DNA of 27,884 bases. It comes from a bacterium. GTDB taxonomy: Bacteria > Planctomycetota > J058 > JAJDCP01. The notes below the pieces were generated by a model. It ran no database searches. It saw only the letters and a list, made by a program, of their open reading frames with translations, and had not been told where the DNA came from. The stretch spans positions 1 through 27,884 of the forward strand of contig JAUIEM010000083.1 in NCBI GenBank assembly GCA_030428695.1, read 5' to 3'. A program made the translations under genes and the position numbers. This document shows positions 1-7,185 of this stretch, piece after piece (the first letter of the stretch is position 1; each line of letters starts with the position of its first letter).

Positions 1-461
1 ACATCGGCGCGCCGCAGATCGGGCCGGGGATGGGCTTCAAGGGCATCGAGGACCTCGGACGCGGGGGCGAGACCCGCGCTCCGGAGGATCGCTTCCGCTT
101 CCGTACGCCTGCGCTGCGGAACGTCACCGAGACCGGGCCCTGGTTCCACAACGGGGTGATGCTCGACCTGCGCGAGGCGGTCGAGTACCACCTCGACCCC
201 GAGCGTGGCTTCGCGGCCCTCGACCTCTCGAAGCTGCCCCGGGAGATCCAGCAGGTCAGCTCCTTCGACCTGCAGAACCTCAACGTGATGGTCAGCCTCG
301 ATCCGCTGGTGTCGACGCCGTTGCATCTGAGCGAAGAGGAGATCGGTCAGCTGATGGCCTTCCTGAAGGCCCTGACCGATCCGGCCGTCCACGAGCTCGA
401 GAAGGTCATCCCCGAGACGGTGCCCAGCGGCCTGCGTTTCGACGACGAAGCCGCACGCTGA
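1..461 (+). CDS. Di-haem cytochrome c peroxidase-like protein, C-terminal part (5' end outside window)
   Basis: The reading frame is open from base 3 to the TGA at 459-461, so this is the 3' end of a longer gene. The visible part contains FRTPALRNVTETGPWFHNG, followed by a 'DLREAVEYHLD' helix and the closing 'LSEEEIGQLMAFLKALTDP'. This order is the C-terminal signature of the MauG/CcpA family of periplasmic di-haem peroxidases, in which peptides like 'TPSLRNVALTAPYFHNG' follow the second haem domain. The CxxCH haem sites would lie upstream, so peroxidase activity cannot be verified here. An ATG at 30 is internal to the family domain and is not a likely start. The last 56 bp overlap the 3' end of the protease gene on the opposite strand. 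The family call is fairly sure; the substrate is unknown. Confidence 0.8.
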   Translation, partial: IGAPQIGPGMGFKGIEDLGRGGETRAPEDRFRFRTPALRNVTETGPWFHNGVMLDLREAVEYHLDPERGFAALDLSKLPREIQQVSSFDLQNLNVMVSLDPLVSTPLHLSEEEIGQLMAFLKALTDPAVHELEKVIPETVPSGLRFDDEAAR

Positions 462-2757
462 GGAAGATCAACAGGAGCAGCAGGGCGGTCCCGTGCGCCG
501 GAGCCGCGACCGCGGCGACCGCGCAGCTTCCCCGGCTGCTCTTCCCGCCCGACGAGGTCGCCGGTGCGCTCGGCGTGGTCCCGAAGCCTCCGCCCAGGGG
601 AGTCCCGCTGCCGGCGCCCGGGGTCGGGTTCGGGGTCGGATTCGGGGTCGGATTCGGGTTCGGGTTCGGGGTCGGGGTCGGGGTCGGGTTCGGGTTCGGA
701 TTCGGGTTCGGGTTCGGGTTCGGCGCGGGGTTTCCTCCCTGCAGGCCCGAGCCGTAGGCGGTCAGGGTCCAGCTCTCGAAGGTCCCGGTCGAGCCCCCGA
801 AGCGGTCCCGCACCTCGAGGGTCCAGGTTCCGGCGGCGCTCTCCCCCCAGTGGCGGAGGCTGAGGAAGCGCCAGCCGTCGTAGCCCGCGCTGCCCCAGGG
901 CGAGGCGTTGCGGGCGACGGCGAGCACGCTGCGGGTGCCGCTCGGCGCGACGAGGACCACCTCCAGGTCGGGCCAGCTCGTGTGGTCGGAGGCCGAGAAG
1001 ACGACCTCGACATGCTCGACCGTCCCGCTCGCGCTGAGGGTGACGCTCGAGCTGACCGGCTGGCTTCCATTGTCCGGGATCGCCAGCTGGGGCGCGGCGC
1101 CCGCGCTCGCGCTGAGCTGGGTCGTGCCGAGGCTCTGCCAGCTCGCTGCGAGGTCGGTCGCGGCCTTCGCGTCGATCAGGCCGAAGCCGTACTTGTGGTT
1201 GATCGACAGGCCCGCGCCGTTCGACGTCCAGTCCGCGTCGTTCGGGTCGATGGTCCGGGCGCTGCGCAGCAGGATCGCCTGCACGTCGAGCCAGCTCAAT
1301 TGCGGGTTCGCCTGCAACAGAAGGGCGATCACCCCCGAGGCGATCGGGGCGGCGGCCGAGGTGCCGCCGAACTGGTCGGAGTACCCCGAGGGCAGCCCGC
1401 CCCAGCCCCCGCCCCCGGGCAGGTCGGTGGTCGTGATCGTGCTGCCGTTGTCCCCGTCCGACGGCGTGACGACGACGAGGTTCGCGCCGGGCTCCGAGTA
1501 GCTCGCCCGCACGCCGTCGCTGCCGACGGCCCCGACCGCGACCGTGTACCGCGAGTTCGCGTAGCCGTCGTAGTTCGAGTTGTCGTCGTCGCCGCCGTTG
1601 CCCCCCGCGAACACGTACACCAGCCCCTTGCCGCCGCGGCCGTGGGCGATACCGTCGGCGAGCGCGGCCTCGGTCAGGGGTCCCGGCGCCTCGAGCCCAT
1701 CGCCGTCCGGGGGACCCCAGCTGTTGTTCGAGATCGCGACCAGGTCGAGCCGGTGGCCGAGGGCGGCGGCCTCCATCGCGTCGTCCTGGTTGAAGCCGAG
1801 CAGCCGCACACCGATCAGCCCCGCCTCGGGGGCGACCCCGGCCACGCCCTTGCCGTTGAAGCCCCGCGCGGCGGCGCAGCCGGCGACGTTGGTGCCGTGC
1901 CAGTCCTGGCTGCTCGGGGGGCGGGGGTCGCTGTCGTCATCGTGGTAGTCGTAGCCGGAGCCGGCGACGACGTTGTCGACGAGATCCTCATGGTCGAGGT
2001 CGAGGCCGTCGTCGCTGATCGCGATGTTCACGCCGTCGCCCCGCAGGCTGTTCCACACCGCCTCGAGCTGGCCGGCCGCGACGTCGATGCCCGGCGCGCC
2101 CCCTCCCTGCCCCGTGTTGCGCAGGTGCCACTGGTCGCCGTAGTGCGGATCGTTCGGCACCGCGCGCCGCGCCCGCGGCCGGGCGAGGAGCGGGTAGGCG
2201 AAGGCGACGCCGGGGCGCGTGCGCAGCTCCGCGCAGGTCGCGAGGCCGACTTCGAAGTCAGCGCAGGGATAGAGGAAGACGCCGGACAGGCGGCCGAGGG
2301 AGGCACCGTCCCGCAGCCGGAGGTCCTCCTCCAGCGCCGCGCGGGAGGTCTCGTCGGTGAAGCGCACCGCGATCCGACCGGCCGGGATCACCCGCGAGCT
2401 CTCCCGCCGGTCCGCGCAGCGGAAGTACACCGGCTCGACGCGGGCGACCTCGGCGGCAGCCTGCAAGCGTCCGCGCAGCTGCTCGCGCGCCTCGGAGGAG
2501 AGCGGCGCGCAGCGGAACAGGCAGGTCGCGCCCTCCTGCCGCAGGAGCGCGGCGTCGGCTCCGAACAGCGGCAGCAGGGCGTGCGGGCTGGCGGCGTCCT
2601 CACGCAGGACGACGGCGAGCTCGTCGCGGCACAGCCACAGCTGCGCCCGGTCGCGGCCGGCGCGCCAGGCCCGCGGCTCGCGTTCGAGCCCGGGGGCGGG
2701 GACGGTCTGCGCCAGGCACGAGGCCGCCAGCGCGAGCAGGGTCAACAGGTTTCGCAT
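406..2757 (-). CDS. Secreted kexin-like S8 serine protease with P domain and C-terminal anchor-like tail
   Basis: A 783-residue protein starting MRNLLTLLALAASCLAQ, a clear Sec signal peptide. Two adjacent ATGs exist (2760, 2757). The Shine-Dalgarno AGGAGG lies 2 nt from the first and 5 nt from the second, so I chose 2757. After a propeptide of about 200 residues comes 'PNDPHYGDQWHLRNTGQ', typical of kexin-type subtilases. The triad is visible: Asp near residue 249 (AISDDGLD), His near 287 (DWHGTNVAG) and Ser near 467 (GGTSAAAPIASG), with the oxyanion Asn in 'FAGGNGG' near 387. A proprotein-convertase P domain follows ('SWPDLEVVLVAPSGT' to 'GTFESWTLTAYG'). Next come an Asn/Thr-Pro dipeptide linker, then 'RGSCAVAAVAAPAHG', a Leu-rich membrane segment and RLRRR. 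That end resembles Cys-containing sorting tails of the MYXO-CTERM/Synerg-CTERM type (inference). The substrate is unknown. Confidence 0.9.
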   Translation of the reverse strand: MRNLLTLLALAASCLAQTVPAPGLEREPRAWRAGRDRAQLWLCRDELAVVLREDAASPHALLPLFGADAALLRQEGATCLFRCAPLSSEAREQLRGRLQAAAEVARVEPVYFRCADRRESSRVIPAGRIAVRFTDETSRAALEEDLRLRDGASLGRLSGVFLYPCADFEVGLATCAELRTRPGVAFAYPLLARPRARRAVPNDPHYGDQWHLRNTGQGGGAPGIDVAAGQLEAVWNSLRGDGVNIAISDDGLDLDHEDLVDNVVAGSGYDYHDDDSDPRPPSSQDWHGTNVAGCAAARGFNGKGVAGVAPEAGLIGVRLLGFNQDDAMEAAALGHRLDLVAISNNSWGPPDGDGLEAPGPLTEAALADGIAHGRGGKGLVYVFAGGNGGDDDNSNYDGYANSRYTVAVGAVGSDGVRASYSEPGANLVVVTPSDGDNGSTITTTDLPGGGGWGGLPSGYSDQFGGTSAAAPIASGVIALLLQANPQLSWLDVQAILLRSARTIDPNDADWTSNGAGLSINHKYGFGLIDAKAATDLAASWQSLGTTQLSASAGAAPQLAIPDNGSQPVSSSVTLSASGTVEHVEVVFSASDHTSWPDLEVVLVAPSGTRSVLAVARNASPWGSAGYDGWRFLSLRHWGESAAGTWTLEVRDRFGGSTGTFESWTLTAYGSGLQGGNPAPNPNPNPNPNPNPTPTPTPNPNPNPTPNPTPNPTPGAGSGTPLGGGFGTTPSAPATSSGGKSSRGSCAVAAVAAPAHGTALLLLLIFLSVRLRRRNAGRWAPSRG
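620..728. repeat. Hexanucleotide tandem repeat (GGGTTC/GGGGTC/GGATTC) inside the protease gene
   Basis: About 17 degenerate 6-bp units of the form GGGTTC, GGGGTC or GGATTC run head to tail on the plus strand. On the minus strand they encode the Asn-Pro/Thr-Pro linker between the P domain and the membrane tail of the protease. Because the unit is 6 bp, gain or loss of units changes linker length by two residues without breaking the frame. Confidence 0.85.
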
Positions 2758-2952
2758 CATCTCCTCCTGGGTGGGGTGGCAGCGCGAGGCTGCGGGGGCG
2801 GCGCCGCGAGCCGCGGACGGCGGACGCCGGTCAGGAGGCGGTCACGCAGCTCTCATGCCAAAGGCGCGAAGCCCGGAACCATGCGGGATGAAGGGGGGCG
2901 GGAGGGGGGCAGACGGGGGCGCGGCTGTACGGATTCCCTACAGGCGCGCGCC

Positions 2953-2981
2953 GCCTGACACTTCCGTGACGCAGCCTGACA
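2953..2981. repeat. Direct repeat GCCTGACA, two copies 21 bp apart
   Basis: GCCTGACA occurs at 2953-2960 and again at 2974-2981, a spacing of two DNA helical turns. The second copy is part of the near-palindrome GCCTGACAGGC. It lies just past the stop of the methyltransferase gene and about 200 bp upstream of the protease start. It could be a tandem operator for the protease gene or a chance repeat. The rest of the 2758-2986 gap shows no convincing promoter. Confidence 0.3.
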
Positions 2982-2986
2982 GGCCC

Positions 2987-3607
2987 TTAGCCGCTCTGCT
3001 GCGGAGCTTTGAGCAGGCGGGGGCTGCGCCGGCGGAGGCGGTACACGTAGGCGGAGGGGATGTTGAGGAAGACGCGCTGGGTCGTAACGCTCGGGAACAG
3101 CTCGGTCAGCATTTTGAAAAAGCGCTTGCCGCCCGGCATGATGCGCCGGCTGTGGATGTACTGGAAGAGGACGAGCTCGCCGTCGTCCTTGAGCAGCGTG
3201 CACACCTCGTTGAGGATGTTGCGCGAGACCTCCTGCGGGAAGTTCGTGAAGGGCAGCCCGCTGACGACGCAGTCGACCTTCTCGATGCCGCGCTCGCGGA
3301 GGATGTCGGTCAGCTCCTGGGCGTCGCCGAGCACGATCTCGACGTCGGGGAAGCGCTTCCTCAGGATCTTGATGAAGTCCTCGTTGAGGTCGATCAGGAT
3401 CAGCCGCGAGCCCGGCTCGAGGGCGGCGACGATCGCGCGGGTCAGGGAGCCGGTGCCCGGCCCGATCTCGATGACCACCGAGCCCTCGCCCCGGTGGCGC
3501 GGGGCGGGGGCCATCGCCTTGGCGAGGAAGCGGGAGCTCGGCCAGACGGCACCGGTCGTTCCGAAACGCAGGATCGCGTTCTTGAGGAAGACGAGCGAAC
3601 GGAACAT
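2987..3607 (-). CDS. PmtA-like phospholipid N-methyltransferase (SAM-dependent)
   Basis: A 206-residue class I methyltransferase starting MFRSLVFLKNAILRFG. 'TGAVWPSSRFLAKAM' followed by the SAM-binding 'VIEIGPGTGSLTRAI' and later 'VSGLPFTNFP' is the arrangement of bacterial phosphatidylethanolamine N-methyltransferases (PmtA) and their KsgA-like relatives. 'LILIDLNEDF' is the acidic SAM-contacting strand. The length of about 200 residues fits PmtA and is shorter than KsgA, which has an extra C-terminal domain. The predicted role is methylation of membrane phosphatidylethanolamine at the inner leaflet. A longer start (GTG at 3652) is rejected because it lies upstream of a good -10 element, and GGGGGGCAGG precedes the ATG at 3607. 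The gene is divergent from the HEAT gene. An rRNA or small-molecule methyltransferase remains possible. Confidence 0.75.
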   Translation of the reverse strand: MFRSLVFLKNAILRFGTTGAVWPSSRFLAKAMAPAPRHRGEGSVVIEIGPGTGSLTRAIVAALEPGSRLILIDLNEDFIKILRKRFPDVEIVLGDAQELTDILRERGIEKVDCVVSGLPFTNFPQEVSRNILNEVCTLLKDDGELVLFQYIHSRRIMPGGKRFFKMLTELFPSVTTQRVFLNIPSAYVYRLRRRSPRLLKAPQQSG

Positions 3608-3640
3608 CCTGCCCCCCGGGGTCCGTGTCGGATCGCGCAG

Positions 3641-3669
3641 ACCATAGCACACTCCGTCCGCTCCCTCAA
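3641..3669 (-). promoter_or_regulatory. Sigma70-type promoter of the PmtA-like gene
   Basis: On the minus strand TTGAGG (3664-3669) and TATGGT (3641-3646) are separated by exactly 17 bp. Transcription would start near 3634, leaving a leader of about 27 nt before the ATG at 3607. The position shows that the upstream GTG at 3652 cannot be the start if this promoter is used. Confidence 0.55.
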
Positions 3670-3735
3670 CCTTGACTGGGGTGGTGGATGACTACAAGAT
3701 GCAGGCTGCCGGCTGGGCGTGAGAGGGAGTCGACG

Positions 3736-4914
3736 GTGAACCAGAAACTGACAGCGATCGTCGCCGCCGTGTTCCTGATCGGGGCGGTCGCCGCCCTGCT
3801 CGGGCTGTTCGGCGACGACAACGAGCCCGACCCCATCGCCAGCGGCAACCGGAGCGGCCTGGTCCCGGCGGTACCCGGTGGAAACACGGCGAACACGGTC
3901 AACGGCTCCGACGTCACGCCCGTCGAGCCCGGCGTGCCGATCCCCCCGACGCACACCGACCCGCCGGTCGAGGTCAGCCCGCCCGTCGCGCCCGCCGAGA
4001 CCGACGGCTACTCCGACAAGGAGCGGGCAGCCCTGGGGCGGATCGAAGAGCTGCTCGCCAAGATCGCGGCGCTGCAGAACAAGCAGCCGCTGCCCGGTCC
4101 CGACTACTTCGAGCAGCTTCAGCGCTTCCAGGAAGAGATCGCCGCGCTCGTCGCCGAGCTGGTCGCGCTCGGACCGGACGCGGTCAAGCCGCTGCTCGAC
4201 ATCCTCGACAACCGCGGCTTCGCGACCGACATCCTGCTCAAGGCGCTGGTCGGCATCGGCGGGGAGGACGTGCGCGACGGCCTGCTGACGGTCTTCAACG
4301 GCGACGCCGACCACCGGCTGCAGCAGGACATCATCCGGGCGCTCGCCTCCTGGGAGGGGGAGATCTTCCCCGCGTTCGAGCAGGCTTTCGCCTCCGCCGG
4401 CGACGTGCGGGTGCAGATGGAGATCCTGCGCCAGATGACCGAGCGCGGCGAAGGCGACGTCGGGCGCTTCCTCGCCAGCGCCGTCAACAGCGACGCCGAC
4501 CGCAACGTCCGGCTCGAGGCGGTCCGCTCGCTCAAGCGCACCCGCGACCCGATGGCCTACGACCTGCTCGAGAACCTCGCGATCTCCGAATCCGAAGAGC
4601 TCGCCCTGCGCCAGCAGGCGATCTACGCGGCGGCGGCGACCGACGCGCTGCGCGCGCGCTCGACGCTGGAGGATCTCGCCGAGGACAACGACGTCCTCTC
4701 GATCCGCGCGAGCGCGATCTTCGCGCTGAGCGAATACTACGGCGAAGAGGCGATCCCCACCCTCGAGCTGCTCGCCGCGAACGACGCCGACCAGGAGATC
4801 CGCGACCGCGCCGCACGCGCGATCAAGGTGATCAAGAACCGTGCGAAGGACGGCATCCCCGTGCCCGGGCAGATCGACCGGGAGGTCGAGAACCGCGGCC
4901 TCGACATCCCCTGA
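3736..4914 (+). CDS. Membrane-anchored HEAT-repeat protein
   Basis: A 392-residue protein. The start is taken as GTG at 3736 because GGGAG lies 6 nt before it and the hydrophobic segment 'LTAIVAAVFLIGAVAALLGLF' follows directly; an ATG at 3688 would add 16 unlikely residues. After the single N-terminal membrane helix (about residues 5-25) comes a Pro/Val/Thr-rich linker (30-90). The rest, from about 95, is alpha-helical repeats of HEAT/PBS-lyase type, for example 'NVRLEAVRSLKRTRDPMAY', 'SIRASAIFALSEYYGEEAI' and 'EIRDRAARAIKVI'. Such repeats are protein-binding scaffolds, here probably in the periplasm with an inner-membrane anchor. No catalytic motif is visible. The partner is unknown. It lies 155 bp upstream of the FabZ-like gene, which has its own promoter. 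Confidence 0.8.
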   Translation: MNQKLTAIVAAVFLIGAVAALLGLFGDDNEPDPIASGNRSGLVPAVPGGNTANTVNGSDVTPVEPGVPIPPTHTDPPVEVSPPVAPAETDGYSDKERAALGRIEELLAKIAALQNKQPLPGPDYFEQLQRFQEEIAALVAELVALGPDAVKPLLDILDNRGFATDILLKALVGIGGEDVRDGLLTVFNGDADHRLQQDIIRALASWEGEIFPAFEQAFASAGDVRVQMEILRQMTERGEGDVGRFLASAVNSDADRNVRLEAVRSLKRTRDPMAYDLLENLAISESEELALRQQAIYAAAATDALRARSTLEDLAEDNDVLSIRASAIFALSEYYGEEAIPTLELLAANDADQEIRDRAARAIKVIKNRAKDGIPVPGQIDREVENRGLDIP

Positions 4915-4999
4915 CCTCCGCCGCCTCCCGTTCCCGGCTGCCGCGCAATTCCTTCGAATACGCACGCAGGTCGCGACGACCAACAAACCCAGGGAGTTG

Positions 5000-5028
5000 T
5001 CGACAGCGGCGGCTCCGGTCCCGATAAT
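5000..5028 (+). promoter_or_regulatory. Sigma70-type promoter of the FabZ-like gene
   Basis: TCGACA (5000-5005; 5 of 6 to TTGACA) and GATAAT (5023-5028; 5 of 6 to TATAAT) are 17 bp apart. They stand in an otherwise GC-rich gap, with AAAGGAG (5056-5062) 7 nt before the ATG at 5070. Confidence 0.7.
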
Positions 5029-5069
5029 CGCCCCCACCCCGAAACCGATGCGATCAAAGGAGCTGCCCA

Positions 5070-5552
5070 ATGCCCCCCAAGGCATTGATCGACTGGAGCG
5101 ACGTGCCGACAGACACGCTGTTCATGGATCTCGAGGCGATCCGCAAGGTGCTGCCGCACCGCTACGAGATGGCCTTCCTCGACGGCGTGTATTCCTGCAA
5201 CCCCGAGAAGACGCTGATCACCGGCTACTACGAGGTGACAGAGGACGCCTTCTGGGCGCGCGGGCACTTCCCGCAGAAGCCCGTCCTGCCCGGTGTGCTG
5301 ATGGCCGAGGCGGCGGCGCAGCTGTGCACGGTGCTGCACGTGCTGCGCACCGAAGATCCGCGCATCCTGGGCCTGGCCGCCCTGCGCGAGGTCAGCTACC
5401 GGCGCCACGTCAGCCCGCCCGGACGTTTCGACATGGTCGTCAAGGCCGAGGACAAGAAGCCCTCCCTGATCCGCGCGCGTTTCCACGCCCAGGGCTTCTT
5501 CGACGGCAAGCTCGTCGTCGACGCGAAGATTCTCGGGATGCCGCTCCGCTGA
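5070..5552 (+). CDS. FabZ-like 3-hydroxyacyl-ACP dehydratase (hotdog fold)
   Basis: A 160-residue hotdog-fold protein, about the usual FabZ length. 'IRKVLPHRYEMAFLDGV' matches the N-terminal FabZ signature 'LPHRYPFLLVDRV'. 'ARGHFPQKPVLPGVLMAEA' carries the catalytic His (GHFP) and, 14 residues later, the catalytic Glu (MAEA), the same spacing as in FabZ. The reaction would be dehydration of 3-hydroxyacyl-ACP to trans-2-enoyl-ACP in fatty-acid or lipid A-linked acyl synthesis in the cytosol. The Shine-Dalgarno and promoter are strong. No other fab or lpx gene is adjacent, so it may be a second, specialised copy; the Met-Ala-Phe in place of the usual Pro-Phe-Leu is a mild divergence. A related acyl-thioester dehydratase is the main alternative. 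Confidence 0.85.
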   Translation: MPPKALIDWSDVPTDTLFMDLEAIRKVLPHRYEMAFLDGVYSCNPEKTLITGYYEVTEDAFWARGHFPQKPVLPGVLMAEAAAQLCTVLHVLRTEDPRILGLAALREVSYRRHVSPPGRFDMVVKAEDKKPSLIRARFHAQGFFDGKLVVDAKILGMPLR

Positions 5553-5558
5553 CGCGAC

Positions 5559-5587
5559 TTGCGCGCGCCGCCGCCGCGCGGGATGAT
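5559..5587 (+). promoter_or_regulatory. Weak promoter candidate for the radical SAM gene
   Basis: TTGCGC (5559-5564) and GATGAT (5582-5587) are 17 bp apart, just upstream of the GTG start at 5617. The match is poor at -35. The alternative is read-through from the FabZ-like gene, whose stop is 64 bp upstream of the start. Confidence 0.3.
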
Positions 5588-5616
5588 GGGGAGCGTGCCC
5601 CGTCCGGAGCCGCCGC

Positions 5617-7119
5617 GTGCCCTCGACCGTCGATCCCGCCCCCACGACCCACGCCGCGCTGCACGCGCGCTTCAGCGCCGCGGAGCGCGCCCGCATCGCG
5701 CAGCTCAAGCGCTACTTCGAGCGCGTCGAGGGCGACGCGGACTTCTACGCCGCGTCGCTGACCGGCGACTTCTCCGCCGCCCAGCGCGCCTTCTGCCGGC
5801 GCGTAGGCATCGCCTTCGCGCTCGACGACCTCGCCCCGTTGTGGGAGCTGCCCGACGCGCCCGCCTTCTTCGCCCGGGAGGTCTACAGCCGCCCCCAGCT
5901 CGCGGCGATGGGCGCGGAGGCGCGTGCCCTGCTCGACCGCCACCCTCTGCTCGAGCTGTGGACGCGCTTCGCCTTCGCCCGGGCCCAGCTCGCGCGCCGC
6001 CACCTGCTGCGCGCCCGCGCCCTGCCCCTGCCCGGCGCCCTGGCCGCCTGGCGTCAGCGGCGCTTTGCCGCGGCCCGCAGCGAGCTCGGGGCCCTCGCCG
6101 CGAGCCTCGACTTCCCGCTGGTCGCCATCGAGCTGAGCGCCGGCTGCTCGGTCGGCTGCGGCTTCTGCGCCTTCGCCCCGGGGCGGCTCTCCGCGGTGCT
6201 CGACCACGCGCGCGACGGCGCGCGCTTCCGGGGCATCGTCCGCGGCCTCCAGGAAGAGCTCGGCGAAGGCGCCGGCCACGCGCTCCTGTACTGGGCGACC
6301 GATCCGGCCGACAACCCCGACTACCTGCGCTTCGTCGAGGACTTCCGGAGCCTGACCGGGCGGACGGTGTGCACCTCGACCTCGCGCGCCGAGCCGGAGT
6401 GGATCGCCCGCCTGCTCGCCTACTACCGCCCGCGGCGCCTGCCCTGGCCCCGCATCAGCGTGCTGAGCCGGGCCAGCCTCGACCGCCTGCACCTGCGCTT
6501 CGGGCCGGAGGAGCTCGCCGACGCGCACCTGCACATGCAGCAGGCCGACGCCGAGCGCATCCGCCCCAAGGTCCCCGGCGGACGACCGAAGATGCTCGAG
6601 GGCGTCGCGGCGGTCGGCGACCTGCGGCAGGCTCCCGAGCCGCTCGCCGCGCGGCCCGACCCGCAGCCGATGAGCATCGCCTGCGTCGCCGGCCTGCTGA
6701 TCAATCCCTGCACCGGCAGCCTGCGCCTGATCAGCCCCTGCCGGACCTCGGCGGCCCGCCCCTACGGCTACCGGGTGCACGCCTCGACCCGGTTCGGCGA
6801 CGACTTCCCGGAGCGGCTGCGCGGGCTGCTCGCGGAGCACGTGCGGGCGGAGCTCCCGGAGGGCACGCTGCGCCTGCGCGACGACCTGCGCCGACGCGAG
6901 ACTCCGGAGGGCGTGCAGCTGGTCTCCGCCTGCGCGGTGCATCCCTTCGGTCCCGGCATCTTCCCGCCCCTGACCGCGGCGCTCGCCGACGGCGCGAGCC
7001 GCGCGGAGCTGGCGGACGCGCTGCCCGGGCTGGGGGACGCGGCCCTCGAGGCCGGCCTGACGACGCTGTTCGGCCTCGGGCTGCTCGCCGAGGAGGATCG
7101 GGCCGCGTCCGGCCCCTGA
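5617..7119 (+). CDS. Radical SAM protein resembling RiPP maturation amino-acid epimerases (PoyD type)
   Basis: A 500-residue protein with a GTG start; GGAG at 5606-5609 is 7 nt upstream. 'IELSAGCSVGCGFCAFAPG' holds the radical SAM cluster ligands C177, C181 and C184 in CxxxCxxC spacing. From memory of the family, 'ELS-GCSVGCWFCG' and a later 'IACVSGFLIN...LISPC' block typify PoyD-like epimerases that convert L- to D-residues in ribosomal peptides. Here the second block is 'SIACVAGLLINPCTGSLRL' (C356, C365) followed by 'ISPCRTS' (C375). The N-terminal helical part ('IAQLKRYFERVEGDADF') also fits. A Cys in the C-terminal block could donate the hydrogen atom (inference). No precursor peptide with a Nif11 or nitrile-hydratase leader is visible in the window. 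The radical SAM call is certain; the epimerase role is likely but unproven. Confidence 0.7.
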   Translation: MPSTVDPAPTTHAALHARFSAAERARIAQLKRYFERVEGDADFYAASLTGDFSAAQRAFCRRVGIAFALDDLAPLWELPDAPAFFAREVYSRPQLAAMGAEARALLDRHPLLELWTRFAFARAQLARRHLLRARALPLPGALAAWRQRRFAAARSELGALAASLDFPLVAIELSAGCSVGCGFCAFAPGRLSAVLDHARDGARFRGIVRGLQEELGEGAGHALLYWATDPADNPDYLRFVEDFRSLTGRTVCTSTSRAEPEWIARLLAYYRPRRLPWPRISVLSRASLDRLHLRFGPEELADAHLHMQQADAERIRPKVPGGRPKMLEGVAAVGDLRQAPEPLAARPDPQPMSIACVAGLLINPCTGSLRLISPCRTSAARPYGYRVHASTRFGDDFPERLRGLLAEHVRAELPEGTLRLRDDLRRRETPEGVQLVSACAVHPFGPGIFPPLTAALADGASRAELADALPGLGDAALEAGLTTLFGLGLLAEEDRAASGP

Positions 7120-7129
7120 ACCGCGGATC

Positions 7130-7158
7130 TTGCCAGCCCCGGGGGGCTGCGCTACACT
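7130..7158 (+). promoter_or_regulatory. Sigma70-type promoter of the MacB-like permease gene
   Basis: TTGCCA (7130-7135) and TACACT (7153-7158) are 17 bp apart in the 66-bp gap before the TTG start at 7186. The transcript would begin near 7165. Confidence 0.6.
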
Positions 7159-7185
7159 CCGGTCCCCGTTCTCCGGGAGCCCGCT

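Noticed and set aside
564..863. Plus-strand frame encoding (Gly-Ser)n or (Gly-Phe/Val)n
   Set aside because: It is the complement of the protease Asn-Pro/Thr-Pro linker and reflects only the hexanucleotide repeat.
3608..3652. Extended N-terminus of the methyltransferase from GTG 3652
   Set aside because: The codon precedes a good -10 element, and the extra 15 residues do not fit the family.
3672..3698. TTGACT...TACAAG as a promoter for the HEAT-repeat gene
   Set aside because: The spacer is only 15 bp, and shifting it to 17 bp leaves a poor -10.
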